From Paenisporosarcina sp049671445 (GTDB lineage Bacteria > Bacillota > Bacilli > Bacillales_A > Planococcaceae), in the NCBI RefSeq assembly GCF_049671445.1, contig NZ_JBATUX010000026.1, positions 1 to 37,537 of the forward strand: a stretch of DNA of 37,537 bases, written 5' to 3'. Of the stretch, positions 1-7,289 are shown piece by piece; positions within the stretch are counted from its first letter, which is position 1; every line of letters starts with the position of its first letter. Made by a program: the position numbers and the translations under genes. The notes beneath the pieces were generated by a model. It saw only the letters and a list, made by a program, of their open reading frames with translations, searched no databases and was not told the DNA's origin.

Positions 1-59
1 TCTATTGTATAAGGTTATTCGAATTTTTTTATGATCTAAAACAAAATTTGGAGGATACT

Positions 60-464
60 ATGATCTATTTAACGACCTCTAGCTCCGTAACGGAAGATCA
101 ATTAAATGGTTTCTTTGTTGGTTGGCCAAATCCGCCTTCGCTTGAAGTTCATCTTAACTTATTGAAGAAGAGCTCTCGTGTTGTGTTAGCTGTTGATGAT
201 GAATCAGCACAAGTTGTTGGATTCATTACGGCTATTAGTGATGGGGTATTGTCGGCGTATATTCCGTTCTTGGAGGTGCTCCCGCCTTTTCAAGGACAGG
301 GTATTGGCCAGCAGCTGGTGAAAAAAATGCTGGAATTACTGAGTGATATGTATATGATTGATTTAATGTGTGACAAAGAGTTGCAGGGGTATTATGAGAA
401 GCTCGGGATGCATCGATCACATGGAATGATTCTGAGGAATTATGCTAAGCAATCGGGAGTATAA
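60..464 (+). CDS. GNAT family N-acetyltransferase
   Basis: A 134-residue protein with the fold signature of a GCN5-related N-acetyltransferase, which moves an acetyl group from acetyl-CoA to an amine; the substrate cannot be read. The acetyl-CoA binding motif is FQGQGIGQQLVKKML, preceded by the beta-strand segment LSAYIPFLEVLPP, and the end (GYYEKLGMHRSHGMILR) is the usual C-terminal GNAT strand pair. I chose ATG 60 because GGAGG at 50-54 sits five bases upstream. An in-frame TTG at 48 overlaps that binding site and is unlikely to start translation. The next gene begins 12 bases after the stop, so the two may be co-transcribed. Confidence 0.85.
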   Translation: MIYLTTSSSVTEDQLNGFFVGWPNPPSLEVHLNLLKKSSRVVLAVDDESAQVVGFITAISDGVLSAYIPFLEVLPPFQGQGIGQQLVKKMLELLSDMYMIDLMCDKELQGYYEKLGMHRSHGMILRNYAKQSGV

Positions 465-476
465 GGGGAGAAACAT

Positions 477-740
477 ATGGAGTTTGATACTTTAAAATGG
501 GTGTTACTGGGCGTTTGTGTGTTGTTATTTGCGATTAAGTTTTATGTGAAGCAAGAGTCATTGTTGTGGGGGATTATTTTCTATACGGTGGTATTTGCTT
601 CGATGAGTTATTATGTGTATTTCAATGACTGGGGACAAGGGTGGAAGTTTGGTTTCTTGTTGTTGGCATCGTTTGCATTCTGGCAATTTTTATTTAAAGA
701 AATTGCTCAGTTCCGTCGGTTACGTGCTGCTCGTCGTTAG
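477..740 (+). CDS. small membrane protein, unknown function
   Basis: An 87-residue protein that I do not recognise. It has three hydrophobic stretches: residues about 7-23 (WVLLGVCVLLFAIKFYV), 29-49 (LLWGIIFYTVVFASMSYYVYF) and 57-72 (KFGFLLLASFAFWQFLF). It ends in a basic tail (RRLRAARR) that would stay in the cytoplasm by the positive-inside rule. The ATG has AAGGGGAG about six bases upstream and lies 12 bases after the GNAT stop, suggesting an operon with it. No catalytic motif is visible. Confidence 0.7.
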   Translation: MEFDTLKWVLLGVCVLLFAIKFYVKQESLLWGIIFYTVVFASMSYYVYFNDWGQGWKFGFLLLASFAFWQFLFKEIAQFRRLRAARR

Positions 741-805
741 AGAAGTTTCAGAAAACGATTTTGCTTTGTACTATTCAAGTGAAAATAGTAGGAGTTGAGG
801 AACCC

Positions 806-1135
806 ATGGCTTTAAGGCATTGTGCTGAATGTAACCAAAAGTTAGAACAAGGGTATTGTATTGAAGGTGGGGTGGCTTACTACTGTTCGGATAATTGCTT
901 GCATAAACATTACAGTAAGGACGAATGGAATGACATGTACAACAACGGAAAAAGTGATTGTTATTGGACGCAATGGGAAATGAATAAAATTACATATGAA
1001 GAAGCGAAGGAACGGTTCATCAATGATCAAGAAGTATATCTCTTGTTTAACGATGGAACAGAAGGATTAGCGGAACATATGGATGATATCATTTGTCATG
1101 AAGGAACATGCGGTCAATTTAGTATTGAGTGTTAG
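806..1135 (+). CDS. conserved Cys-rich (zinc-ribbon-like) hypothetical protein
   Basis: A 109-residue soluble protein. The N-terminus has a CAEC pair, then YYCSDNC and H/C residues (CLHKHY), the pattern of a small treble-clef or MYND-like zinc site. It is followed by an acidic, Trp/Tyr-rich part (SDCYWTQWEMNK) and two more cysteines near the end. Similar short proteins with 'YYCSxxCLxxHY' and 'YWTxWE' are, as I recall, uncharacterised proteins of Bacillus. ATG 806 follows GGAGTTGAGG; an upstream in-frame ATG at 761 lacks a binding site. Metal binding is inferred from Cys spacing only. Confidence 0.7.
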   Translation: MALRHCAECNQKLEQGYCIEGGVAYYCSDNCLHKHYSKDEWNDMYNNGKSDCYWTQWEMNKITYEEAKERFINDQEVYLLFNDGTEGLAEHMDDIICHEGTCGQFSIEC

Positions 1136-1209
1136 AAGTTTTTACTGATCTTTTAAGTACTGCACCTCGACTAGAATAGATTTGTATGTATCGGTTACCA
1201 CTAGTTTCT

Positions 1210-1231
1210 GCGCTATAGGAGCGCCTTTTTT
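1210..1231 (+). terminator. possible weak Rho-independent terminator
   Basis: A five-base-pair stem GCGCT/AGCGC with loop ATAGG, then C and six Ts. It lies 75 bases after the Cys-rich gene and could end that transcript. The stem is short, so this is tentative. Confidence 0.4.
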
Positions 1232-1396
1232 ACGAGAATTCATTTGTAGAAGGGGGCGTTTTTTTATTTGAGCTTGAGCAAAAAATTTTTTGAGAATTAC
1301 AGAAAAATACGCTATCCCTCAGGACCGAGTTAGGAAAAGATTGTTTTGCTCGATATTACTTCATAGCAATAGATGTTGTATAGACTGTTCGTTCTA

Positions 1397-1524
1397 GTGA
1401 TTGTAGTGAAAGGCGGCGACTCCAGCGGGATAAGCATGAGCGGAAGACCCCACAGGAGAGCTTGCTCGACGAGGAGGCAGAGGCCATGCCCGCGGAAAGC
1501 GTCCGCCTGAAAACGGAAATCAAC
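1397..1524. repeat. dispersed GC-rich intergenic repeat, copy 1 (full-length form)
   Basis: About 128 bp, much more GC-rich than its surroundings. Landmarks in order: GTGATTGTAGTGAAAGG, GACTCCAGCGGGA, AGACCCCACAGGAG, GACGAGGAGG, GCCCGCGGAAAGCGTCCGC, AACGGAAATCAAC. AGGCGG near the left end pairs with CCGCCT near the right end, and GCGGG pairs with CCCGC inside, so it can fold into one long stem. The same landmarks recur at 9911-10107 and, shortened, at 25747-25830. It matches my memory of a mobile-looking intergenic repeat common in Bacillaceae genomes. It encodes no protein. Confidence 0.85.
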
Positions 1525-1605
1525 TCATTTCTGTAACATAATCTTTGTATTTAAAGTAGGTTATTACAACTGCGTAGGTTATTTACATTTATTCCTAAAA
1601 ATAAG

Positions 1606-1634
1606 TTGACTTTCACTTTTGGCTTTGGTAAATT
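1606..1634 (+). promoter_or_regulatory. SigA promoter of the argS leader
   Basis: -35 TTGACT (1606-1611), 17-base spacer, -10 TAAATT (1629-1634). It lies immediately upstream of the T-box leader, giving a start point near 1641. Confidence 0.7.
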
Positions 1635-1640
1635 CAAATA

Positions 1641-1867
1641 CAATATCCAAGACGAAGAGAGTAGCAAAATCGGATGATAGAGCGAGCTGGGGATGGTGTG
1701 AGCCTGGTTGTGAAGATTTGTGAACCGCACTTCGGAGATGCCTTTTCGAATGAAGTAGAAAAGGCCGGTGACTCACCGTTATGAGAAAGTGGCCCTTATG
1801 GGGTAAGTTGAGTGGTACCGCGGAAGTAAGCTTTCGTCTCATGTTTGATGAGACGAGGGCTTTTTTT
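1641..1867 (+). promoter_or_regulatory. T-box riboswitch (arginine) controlling argS
   Basis: A tRNA-sensing leader that reads through into argS when uncharged tRNA-Arg accumulates. The conserved T-box core AGTGGTACCGCGG lies at 1811-1823; its TGGT would pair with an ACCA tRNA 3' end. Stem I shows the AGAGAGTAG element near 1657, a distal GGGATGGTG loop near 1690, and on its 3' side GAAC-CGC-A at 1722-1729. CGC (1726-1728) fits the specifier position and is an arginine codon, agreeing with the downstream gene. The terminator at 1828-1867 competes with the antiterminator containing the T-box core. The class is certain; the exact specifier register is inferred. Confidence 0.93.
1828..1867 (+). 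terminator. T-box attenuator terminator
   Basis: Arms 1828-1842 and 1848-1862 form a 15-bp stem including two G-U pairs, with a GTTTG loop, followed by Ts to 1867. This is the 'off' structure of the argS T-box. Confidence 0.9.
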
Positions 1868-1919
1868 ATGTCCATTTTTAGGATTAGTGCAAATACCAGT
1901 TTTCTTAGGAGGAATTCAG

Positions 1920-3584
1920 ATGAAACAACAAGTAGTAGAAATTCTTCAACGTTTCACGCCGGAGACACTTGAAGAACAAATGATTGAAGTACCTACGTAT
2001 GCCCATTTAGGGGATTATGCACTTCCTTGCTTCCCATTTGCGAAGAAGTTGAGGAAGTCACCAAAGTTGATTGCTGAAGAACTAGCGGGGCATATTCAGG
2101 ATGCAAACATTGAAAAAGTGGAAGCGGTTAATGGCTATGTAAATATTTTTATGAAACGATCGGGATTTGCGCAGTCGGTTATGAATACAATTTTATATGA
2201 AGCAAATCAGTATGGTTCATCAAACGTCGGCGGAGGCGGCGTAGTGACCATTGATATGTCTTCTCCTAATATTGCGAAGCCTTTTTCGATGGGGCATTTG
2301 CGATCGACGGTGATTGGGAATTCCATTGCGTTGTTACTTGAAAAAAGTGGTTTTCAGCCAGTGAAGATTAACTATCTAGGGGACTGGGGGACTCAATTCG
2401 GAAAGTTGTTAGTGGCTTATCGTTTGTGGGGCAATGAAAAACAAGTGCAAGAATCACCAATCAAGACATTATTGGCACTCTATATTCGTTTTCACGAGGA
2501 AGCGGAAAGTGATGAATCGTTAAATGACCAAGGGCGAGCGGCGTTCAAATCTTTAGAGGATGGACATCCAGAGGCGTTGGCTTTGTGGAAATGGTTCCGT
2601 ACAGAATCCTTAAAAGAATTTCAAAAAATCTATGATTTACTGGGAGTTTCCTTTGATTCGTATAGAGGGGAAGCTTATTACAACGACAAGATGGATGCGA
2701 TTGTTGACGAGTTACAGCAAAAGAACTTGTTAGTGGAGTCTGATGGAGCCCTTGTTGTCGATGTAGGAGAGCATATCCCCCCTTGCCTAATCAAAAAGTC
2801 AGATGGCGCGACGTTGTATGCAACGAGGGATATTACGGCTGCAATCGATCGACAGAAGACACACAGGTTTGTGAAATCATTGTACGTCGTTGGTAATGAA
2901 CAAAGTTTACATTTTGTACAACTGAAGACAGTGCTAACACAGATGGGCTATGAATGGTCGGATACTCTTCAACATATTCCGTTTGGATTGATATTGAAGG
3001 ATGGCAAGAAATTATCGACGCGTAAAGGCAAAATTGTGTTACTGGAAGAAGTGTTGAATGAAGCCATTCAATTAGCTGAGGCCACAATTGAAGAAAAGAA
3101 TCCTTCTTTGTTGGACAAAAAAGAAGTCGCGAAAGCAATCGGTGTAGGTGCAATTATTTTCAGTGATTTAAAACAGCATCGAAAACATGATATTGAATTC
3201 GACTTGAAGAAAATGTTGCAAACAGAGGGTGAAACAGGTCCGTATGTGCAATATTCATATGCCAGAGCATGCTCGATTTTGAGAAAAGCGGGAGCGGTGG
3301 ATGAATATAAAGTGGAAGAAGTTAATGATCATGAGTGGGAAGTAATCAGAGCCCTTGAACAATTCCCGGCAGTCGTAAATCGTGCTACCACTGAACTAGA
3401 CCCTTCGTTAATGGCAAAGTATGCCGTGGAACTAGCGCAGACGTTCAATTCATTTTATGGAAACGTTCAAATCGTTACTGATTCTAGTTTAATGGCATAC
3501 CGAGTATCGTTAGTTCAAAGTGTTGTGATTGTATTGGAAGAATCATTAAGACTGCTTGGGATTAAAGCTCCGAAGGAAATGTGA
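1920..3584 (+). CDS. argS: arginyl-tRNA synthetase
   Basis: A 554-residue cytoplasmic class I synthetase that charges tRNA-Arg with arginine at ATP cost. The N-terminal additional domain (about residues 1-85) precedes the Rossmann core. The HIGH-type signature appears as SSPNIAKPFSMGHLRST (GHLRS about 125-129), and the KMSKS-type loop as KLSTRKGK (about 364-371). The anticodon-binding DALR domain covers the last 110 residues (GPYVQYSYARA... onward). ATG 1920 follows AGGAGG at 1907-1912; an in-frame ATG at 1845 lies inside the attenuator hairpin and must be rejected. Expression is under the arginine T-box just upstream. Length and motifs are normal for the family. Confidence 0.97.
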   Translation: MKQQVVEILQRFTPETLEEQMIEVPTYAHLGDYALPCFPFAKKLRKSPKLIAEELAGHIQDANIEKVEAVNGYVNIFMKRSGFAQSVMNTILYEANQYGSSNVGGGGVVTIDMSSPNIAKPFSMGHLRSTVIGNSIALLLEKSGFQPVKINYLGDWGTQFGKLLVAYRLWGNEKQVQESPIKTLLALYIRFHEEAESDESLNDQGRAAFKSLEDGHPEALALWKWFRTESLKEFQKIYDLLGVSFDSYRGEAYYNDKMDAIVDELQQKNLLVESDGALVVDVGEHIPPCLIKKSDGATLYATRDITAAIDRQKTHRFVKSLYVVGNEQSLHFVQLKTVLTQMGYEWSDTLQHIPFGLILKDGKKLSTRKGKIVLLEEVLNEAIQLAEATIEEKNPSLLDKKEVAKAIGVGAIIFSDLKQHRKHDIEFDLKKMLQTEGETGPYVQYSYARACSILRKAGAVDEYKVEEVNDHEWEVIRALEQFPAVVNRATTELDPSLMAKYAVELAQTFNSFYGNVQIVTDSSLMAYRVSLVQSVVIVLEESLRLLGIKAPKEM

Positions 3585-3696
3585 ATCTCTCGAATTTATA
3601 TTCTGATATTATTTGGAAAAATAAAATCATTTTGTTCTTAACTAAGGTTTTGTTTGGTAAAATAGTAAATGATTACAACAAGAAAAGAGGAACAAC

Positions 3697-4134
3697 ATGA
3701 CAAATCCAGCAGGTTTTTGGGTACGATTTTTAGCAAGTATATTGGATGCTTTAATTATTGGTTTACCAATCGGTCTTATTATTTACCTCTTGACGGGAAA
3801 TATGGAAAATGAAAACTTACCATCTCTTCTAGTCTCGATTTACTCAATGTTACTACCATTATTTTGGCACGGTTATACAGTGGGCAAACGAATCATGAAA
3901 GTACGAATTGTTAAGGTTGATGGCAGTAAATTAGGTATTGGCGCTATGTTAATGCGCGTTTTTGTCGCGGGATTAATTTATGCCGTAACTCTTGGAATCG
4001 GATTGATTGTTAGTGCGTTCATGGTCGGGCTAAGACAAGATAAACGTGGATTACATGATCTTATTGCAGGAACTTACGTTACATATAACGCTCCAGGTGA
4101 AGAAGCTGACTTTGTTGTAAATGAACAGCTATAA
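3697..4134 (+). CDS. RDD family membrane protein
   Basis: A 145-residue integral membrane protein. The RDD name-giving residues appear as GFWVRFLASILDALIIG at residues 5-21 (R and D inside the first membrane segment). A second hydrophobic segment lies about 43-60, then the conserved GYTVGKRIMKVRIVKVDG, and a third segment about 90-112, then QDKRGLHDLIAGTYV, the typical second RDD motif. The family is found throughout Bacillus; some members have been linked to ion transport, but function here is unknown. AAGAGG before the ATG serves as binding site, and a terminator follows directly, so it is probably monocistronic. Confidence 0.88.
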   Translation: MTNPAGFWVRFLASILDALIIGLPIGLIIYLLTGNMENENLPSLLVSIYSMLLPLFWHGYTVGKRIMKVRIVKVDGSKLGIGAMLMRVFVAGLIYAVTLGIGLIVSAFMVGLRQDKRGLHDLIAGTYVTYNAPGEEADFVVNEQL

Positions 4135-4149
4135 ATAGATGTAATCAAT

Positions 4150-4178
4150 CCCCATGTGAACGTGCATGGGGTTTTTTT
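4150..4178 (+). terminator. Rho-independent terminator after the RDD gene
   Basis: CCCCATG (4150-4156) pairs with CATGGGG (4165-4171), followed by seven Ts. Confidence 0.85.
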
Positions 4179-4261
4179 GTTGTAGAATTAGCTTTCAAAA
4201 AGGATATTTTTGTCATATGTCGAATGAATACTAACAACTAACTTTTGAAGGAGTACATATT

Positions 4262-4579
4262 ATGGAAAATATATTGAGAAAAAGTGCGTTCTATGGATTT
4301 TTGCTTGGCCTTGGCTATGCCATTCTGTTTACGAAATATAAAGAAGTAACCGATTTAGGGGAGGGCGTTTCGCAAACGACATATTTCCCTGTTATGGATT
4401 ATGTCGTTACCATTCTTAGATACGGTGTATGGGGAGCGGTGATAGCTTTACTAGGCGCCTGGCTTATCGGGAAACGGACGATAGTAAATGAAGAAGCAGC
4501 AGTTAAAACATATTATCTTGAACTGTTTTTAGGGGTTTTTGTTTTTTGTTTAATCATCGGAACACTTTTCAATTTGTAA
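4262..4579 (+). CDS. small multi-pass membrane protein, unknown
   Basis: A 105-residue protein with three hydrophobic segments, at about residues 8-24 (AFYGFLLGLGYAILFTK), 46-69 (MDYVVTILRYGVWGAVIALLGAWL) and 85-103 (YLELFLGVFVFCLIIGTLF). I do not recognise the family. The ATG follows GAAGGAGTAC by seven bases. The next gene starts about 100 bases downstream behind its own promoter candidate, so the two need not be co-transcribed. Confidence 0.7.
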   Translation: MENILRKSAFYGFLLGLGYAILFTKYKEVTDLGEGVSQTTYFPVMDYVVTILRYGVWGAVIALLGAWLIGKRTIVNEEAAVKTYYLELFLGVFVFCLIIGTLFNL

Positions 4580-4617
4580 ATATGCACTTATCCATGTCTC
4601 ATAATTTTTTTGTGAAT

Positions 4618-4644
4618 TGTAACATTTTACCTACCTAAGTCGTC
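4618..4644 (+). promoter_or_regulatory. candidate ECF-sigma promoter
   Basis: TGTAAC (4618-4623), 17 bases, CGTC (4641-4644). This resembles the TGAAAC/TGTAAC-N16/17-CGTM layout of Bacillus SigW/SigM/SigX promoters. The T-rich bases after TGTAAC fit too. It lies 34 bases upstream of the lipoprotein start. Confidence 0.45.
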
Positions 4645-4677
4645 ATAAATAGTAAGAGAGACAGGGGGCAACTGACG

Positions 4678-5595
4678 ATGAGAAAGGCAATTTATATTTT
4701 TCTTTTTACCGGCTTTTTATTAGTACTAGCAGCTTGCAGTAGCGATGAAGCATCTTATGAAAGTAAAAGTGATGATTCGTCAAGCGACAAAGAAATGTCC
4801 AATGTAGTAACAAGTGATGCGGACGGGGAAGCCGAGAATGAAGCGGCAACAGAAGAAGAGTCAAGTGAATCAAAAACAGAGTCTCCAGTAGACGCAACAG
4901 CCAGAATGATTATTCACCAAGCGAGCTTAAGTGTTAACGTCAAAGAGTTAGACAAAGCACAAAGCAATATCGAAAAAAAAGTTGAGAAATATGGCGGTTA
5001 TATCGTTGAATCAAACATCTATCAAGAAGATGAACAAACAAGCAGTGGCAGAATGATTGTGCGTATTCCAGAAAAGAATTTTGAGAAGTTCCTGTTAGAA
5101 GCTGAAGGGGAAGCGGCTGAAGTTCTTGAACGTAATATAACTGGGCAAGATGTTACCGAGCAATATGTAGATTTGCAATCTCGAGTGAAATCCAAACGAG
5201 CGGTAGAAGAACGCCTTCTAGACTTTATGAGTAAAGCACAAAAAACAGAGGACTTGCTAGAAATTTCTGTTGACTTAGCCGAGGTACAAGAGGAAATTGA
5301 AGTGATGGTTGGCAAGATGAAGTACCTTGAGAACCAAACCTCTTTTTCAACAATTGAACTATCGATGTATGAAAATCGAGTCGTAGTTCCTGAAATCGAA
5401 AGCAAAGAATTGAACACATGGGAAAAAACGAAAAAACAACTAGCTACAAGTACCAACTCTTTACTCGCAGCTGGCTCAGCGCTTATCGTATTTTTTGTTG
5501 GTAACTTGCCAGTGCTCCTCATTTTAGGTGTAATTGGATATATTGTGTACTGGATCATTAAGAGACGATTACGACATGAACCGAAAAATAAATAA
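4678..5595 (+). CDS. DUF4349 domain lipoprotein with C-terminal membrane anchor
   Basis: A 305-residue envelope protein. A type II signal peptide ends in the lipobox LAAC (Cys20), followed by a low-complexity Ser/Asp/Glu-rich linker to about residue 75. The DUF4349 domain follows (about 78-235), with the characteristic start RMIIHQASLSVNVKELDKA, GGYIVES, VRIPEKNFEKF, and a long central coiled coil (VEERLLDF... to VGKMKYLE). A hydrophobic helix near residues 263-292 and a basic tail (KRRLRHEPKNK) close the protein. It therefore appears tethered at both ends, by lipid and by helix. The ECF-type promoter candidate suggests an envelope-stress role; that is inference. Function of the family is not established. 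Confidence 0.9.
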   Translation: MRKAIYIFLFTGFLLVLAACSSDEASYESKSDDSSSDKEMSNVVTSDADGEAENEAATEEESSESKTESPVDATARMIIHQASLSVNVKELDKAQSNIEKKVEKYGGYIVESNIYQEDEQTSSGRMIVRIPEKNFEKFLLEAEGEAAEVLERNITGQDVTEQYVDLQSRVKSKRAVEERLLDFMSKAQKTEDLLEISVDLAEVQEEIEVMVGKMKYLENQTSFSTIELSMYENRVVVPEIESKELNTWEKTKKQLATSTNSLLAAGSALIVFFVGNLPVLLILGVIGYIVYWIIKRRLRHEPKNK

Positions 5596-5599
5596 AGCA

Positions 5600-5634
5600 A
5601 CAAAGCAGCTAGTAGGTTTAGCTGCTTTGTTTTG
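5600..5634 (+). terminator. Rho-independent terminator after the DUF4349 gene
   Basis: A perfect 12-bp stem (5600-5611 with 5619-5630; ACAAAGCAGCTA and its complement), seven-base loop, then a T-rich tract. Confidence 0.9.
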
Positions 5635-5763
5635 TATAAGATAACTTAGTTAAAATTAGATGTGATTATAGCAGTTCTTTTAGGTTTTGATTAAACTAAT
5701 TTTCTGCTTTTACTAAAAGCTCTATATTGAGGAGCAAAGTGGGACAATTATAAAGAGAATGAA

Positions 5764-5801
5764 TTAAAAAAAGAGGCACGCCTAATTTCTTAGACATGCC
5801 T
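5764..5801 (-). terminator. Rho-independent terminator of the Ena-like gene
   Basis: Arms 5774-5785 and 5790-5801. Read on the minus strand the two plus-strand mismatches become G-U pairs, giving a 12-bp stem that runs into a T tract (5765-5772 as A on the plus strand). This shows it serves the minus-strand gene. Confidence 0.8.
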
Positions 5802-5814
5802 TTTTCATGTGGAA

Positions 5815-6210
5815 TTACTCGATTTCAAACGTATACGTTGCATGGAACTTGAAAGATCCAGTGTACACTTGACCAAAACCGAAAACTGAAACGCGTGTTA
5901 CATCGTCATATACAAACGATAAAGACGAGTTAGCTAAAATTGTACGCGTAACGTTACCAGAACTTCTTTCAAATATGACGTTAATGCCATCATTACTGAA
6001 GTTTTCAATGGTACCAGCTAAAACAACTGGTAATGAATTTGGTTCTACATCAAAAATAACGTTCGCTACTGTGTTAGACTCACCTGAGAATGGAACGCAA
6101 TTTTCGAAAGACAATGTTTTAAAGCGATCATTTTCAGGTCTTCTTGGACATTTACAATCACATTTGCTGATAAATCCTAACGGTTGAGAGTAGTTATGTT
6201 TACAAGACAT
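5815..6210 (-). CDS. putative S-Ena type endospore appendage protein (DUF3992-like)
   Basis: A 131-residue protein without signal peptide. The N-terminus carries Cys3 and a CDCKC cluster (about residues 17-21). The remaining 100 residues alternate like a beta-sandwich (TVANVIFDVEPNSLPVVLAG, GINVIFERSSGNVTRTI). It ends GSFKFHATYTFEIE. Endospore-appendage (Ena) subunits are small jellyroll proteins with N-terminal Cys connectors and a C-terminal G-x2/3-C-x4-Y motif. Here G-SF-K-FHAT-Y fits that spacing with Lys in place of Cys. The start has a very strong AAGGAGGTG. It stands alone between terminators. Another small beta-rich spore coat or exosporium protein is the main alternative. Confidence 0.55.
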   Translation of the reverse strand: MSCKHNYSQPLGFISKCDCKCPRRPENDRFKTLSFENCVPFSGESNTVANVIFDVEPNSLPVVLAGTIENFSNDGINVIFERSSGNVTRTILANSSLSFVYDDVTRVSVFGFGQVYTGSFKFHATYTFEIE

Positions 6211-6232
6211 CTATTTTCACCTCCTTAATTAA

Positions 6233-6241
6233 TAGAGTATG
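6233..6241 (-). promoter_or_regulatory. candidate SigK/SigE-type -10 element
   Basis: On the minus strand CATACTCTA matches the SigK -10 pattern CATANNNTA and nearly matches SigE CATACA-T. It lies just upstream of the ribosome binding site (6218-6226), leaving a very short leader. No clear -35 AC is seen at the right distance, so support is modest. Confidence 0.3.
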
Positions 6242-6393
6242 AGATTTGAAAATAGATTCTTGGGCTTCTAGTAGAAAATAAATAGATACCAAACAAAACT
6301 CACAACTAGAGTTCATTCTATAAATAAGTTTTTAGAGTGATAGTGAAGTTCAATGATATACTCGGTTGAAAATTAATAGCATAAAAATCCCTA

Positions 6394-6419
6394 ACAAAAA
6401 AAGCCCCTTTCAGGACTTC
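6394..6419 (-). terminator. Rho-independent terminator of the 7253-6500 genes
   Basis: Read on the minus strand, AGTCCT-GAAA-GGGGCT (6402-6417) forms a stem with a GAAA tetraloop including G-U pairs, followed by seven Ts. Confidence 0.65.
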
Positions 6420-6499
6420 TAGTGAAGTGTAGTACCAAATTTAAACAAAACCTCAGAGGATGAAAATAGGTAGAATGAGATGGAGATTAATAAGAACAT

Positions 6500-6802
6500 T
6501 TATGCGTCGCCATAATATTCAGCGAAATGTAGAAATCCAATCTTCCTCACAAGAAAGTTTCTTAACTCACCTTCAGTTGCTTTTTCGGTTGGCGGTTTTG
6601 TTAGTGTGTATGCTTTAGCATGTAACTCAATAAATTTTTCTTTATCTATTTTATTATGGAATTCGTCTTCAATTATTTCGGACGTAATTGCAGCTTTTGG
6701 ATAACCCATAAAAAATACGTGAGTTCTTAAAGCCATGCTTGGTGTTGAGTGTAATAAAATGAATATAACTAATACCACTGTTATACCTATCCATTTCTTC
6801 AT
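6500..6802 (-). CDS. secreted or membrane-anchored hypothetical protein
   Basis: A 100-residue protein starting MKKWIGITVVLVIFILL, a signal peptide or N-terminal anchor, with possible cleavage after SMA at about residue 24. The mature part is hydrophilic with several charged residues (EDEFHNKIDKEKF, KATEGELRNFLVRK) and ends in HFAEYYGDA. I do not recognise it. The start follows GGAGGTG and lies 13 bases after the stop of the upstream membrane gene, so the two very likely form one transcript ending at the 6394-6419 terminator. Confidence 0.65.
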   Translation of the reverse strand: MKKWIGITVVLVIFILLHSTPSMALRTHVFFMGYPKAAITSEIIEDEFHNKIDKEKFIELHAKAYTLTKPPTEKATEGELRNFLVRKIGFLHFAEYYGDA

Positions 6803-6815
6803 TTAGCACCTCCAT

Positions 6816-7253
6816 CTAAATTCTTAACTCACCAATTTTCTCAACGAGCACATGCCATGTATCTTTCGTTCTTTTACATCTAAGAAACTCATCGATACAC
6901 CAGAAAAGTCCAGAAGAAAGAACGGCGGTAATAAAGAAGAAATTGTCTAACAAACTTGTGATGTTAGAAAATAATAGATCGCTTTCCCACTGAGAAAAAA
7001 ATGAAATTTGTATCAAAACAAACGAAACGGCTAAGAAGAGATGAATGAATAATGCTGACATCCATCTAATCGGTCCTTTTAATTTTTTGGTAACTACATC
7101 AGACAATATTGAAGATGGTAATCCATAAAACAAAAGAATTGGGAGTAAATACATACCCATGAAGAGGACAAAGCCTGTTTGTTCAATAGAGAAGTAAATG
7201 ATCATAACAAAGACGCAAGACACGATAGCAGAAATGATTTTTCTAATGATCAT
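6816..7253 (-). CDS. four-segment membrane protein, unknown
   Basis: A 145-residue protein with hydrophobic segments at about residues 5-22, 28-46, 66-88 and 100-118, and a basic C-terminal tail (FLRCKRTKDTWHVLVEK). Its layout resembles small uncharacterised Bacillus membrane families (UPF0715-like), but I cannot assign it firmly. No Shine-Dalgarno sequence directly precedes ATG 7253. Instead a nine-codon frame (7279 to 7253, MTKRLGFP-stop) with an AGGAACG binding site ends in TAATG, overlapping the start by one base, so translation could be coupled. It lies in the minus-strand run 8954-6500. Confidence 0.6.
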   Translation of the reverse strand: MIIRKIISAIVSCVFVMIIYFSIEQTGFVLFMGMYLLPILLFYGLPSSILSDVVTKKLKGPIRWMSALFIHLFLAVSFVLIQISFFSQWESDLLFSNITSLLDNFFFITAVLSSGLFWCIDEFLRCKRTKDTWHVLVEKIGELRI

Positions 7254-7289
7254 TAGGGAAACCCCAATCGTTTTGTCATGTATTCGTTC

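Larger units (their letters stand above)
1136..1600. other. intergenic stretch without a convincing gene
   Basis: Besides the weak terminator and repeat copy 1 (1397-1524), the only other structure I see is a T-run after GGGGGCG at about 1254-1266. No open frame with a ribosome binding site is apparent on either strand. Confidence 0.6.

Noticed and set aside
1845..1919. Upstream in-frame ATG extension of argS
   Set aside because: It lies inside the T-box attenuator hairpin, and AGGAGG is correctly placed for ATG 1920.
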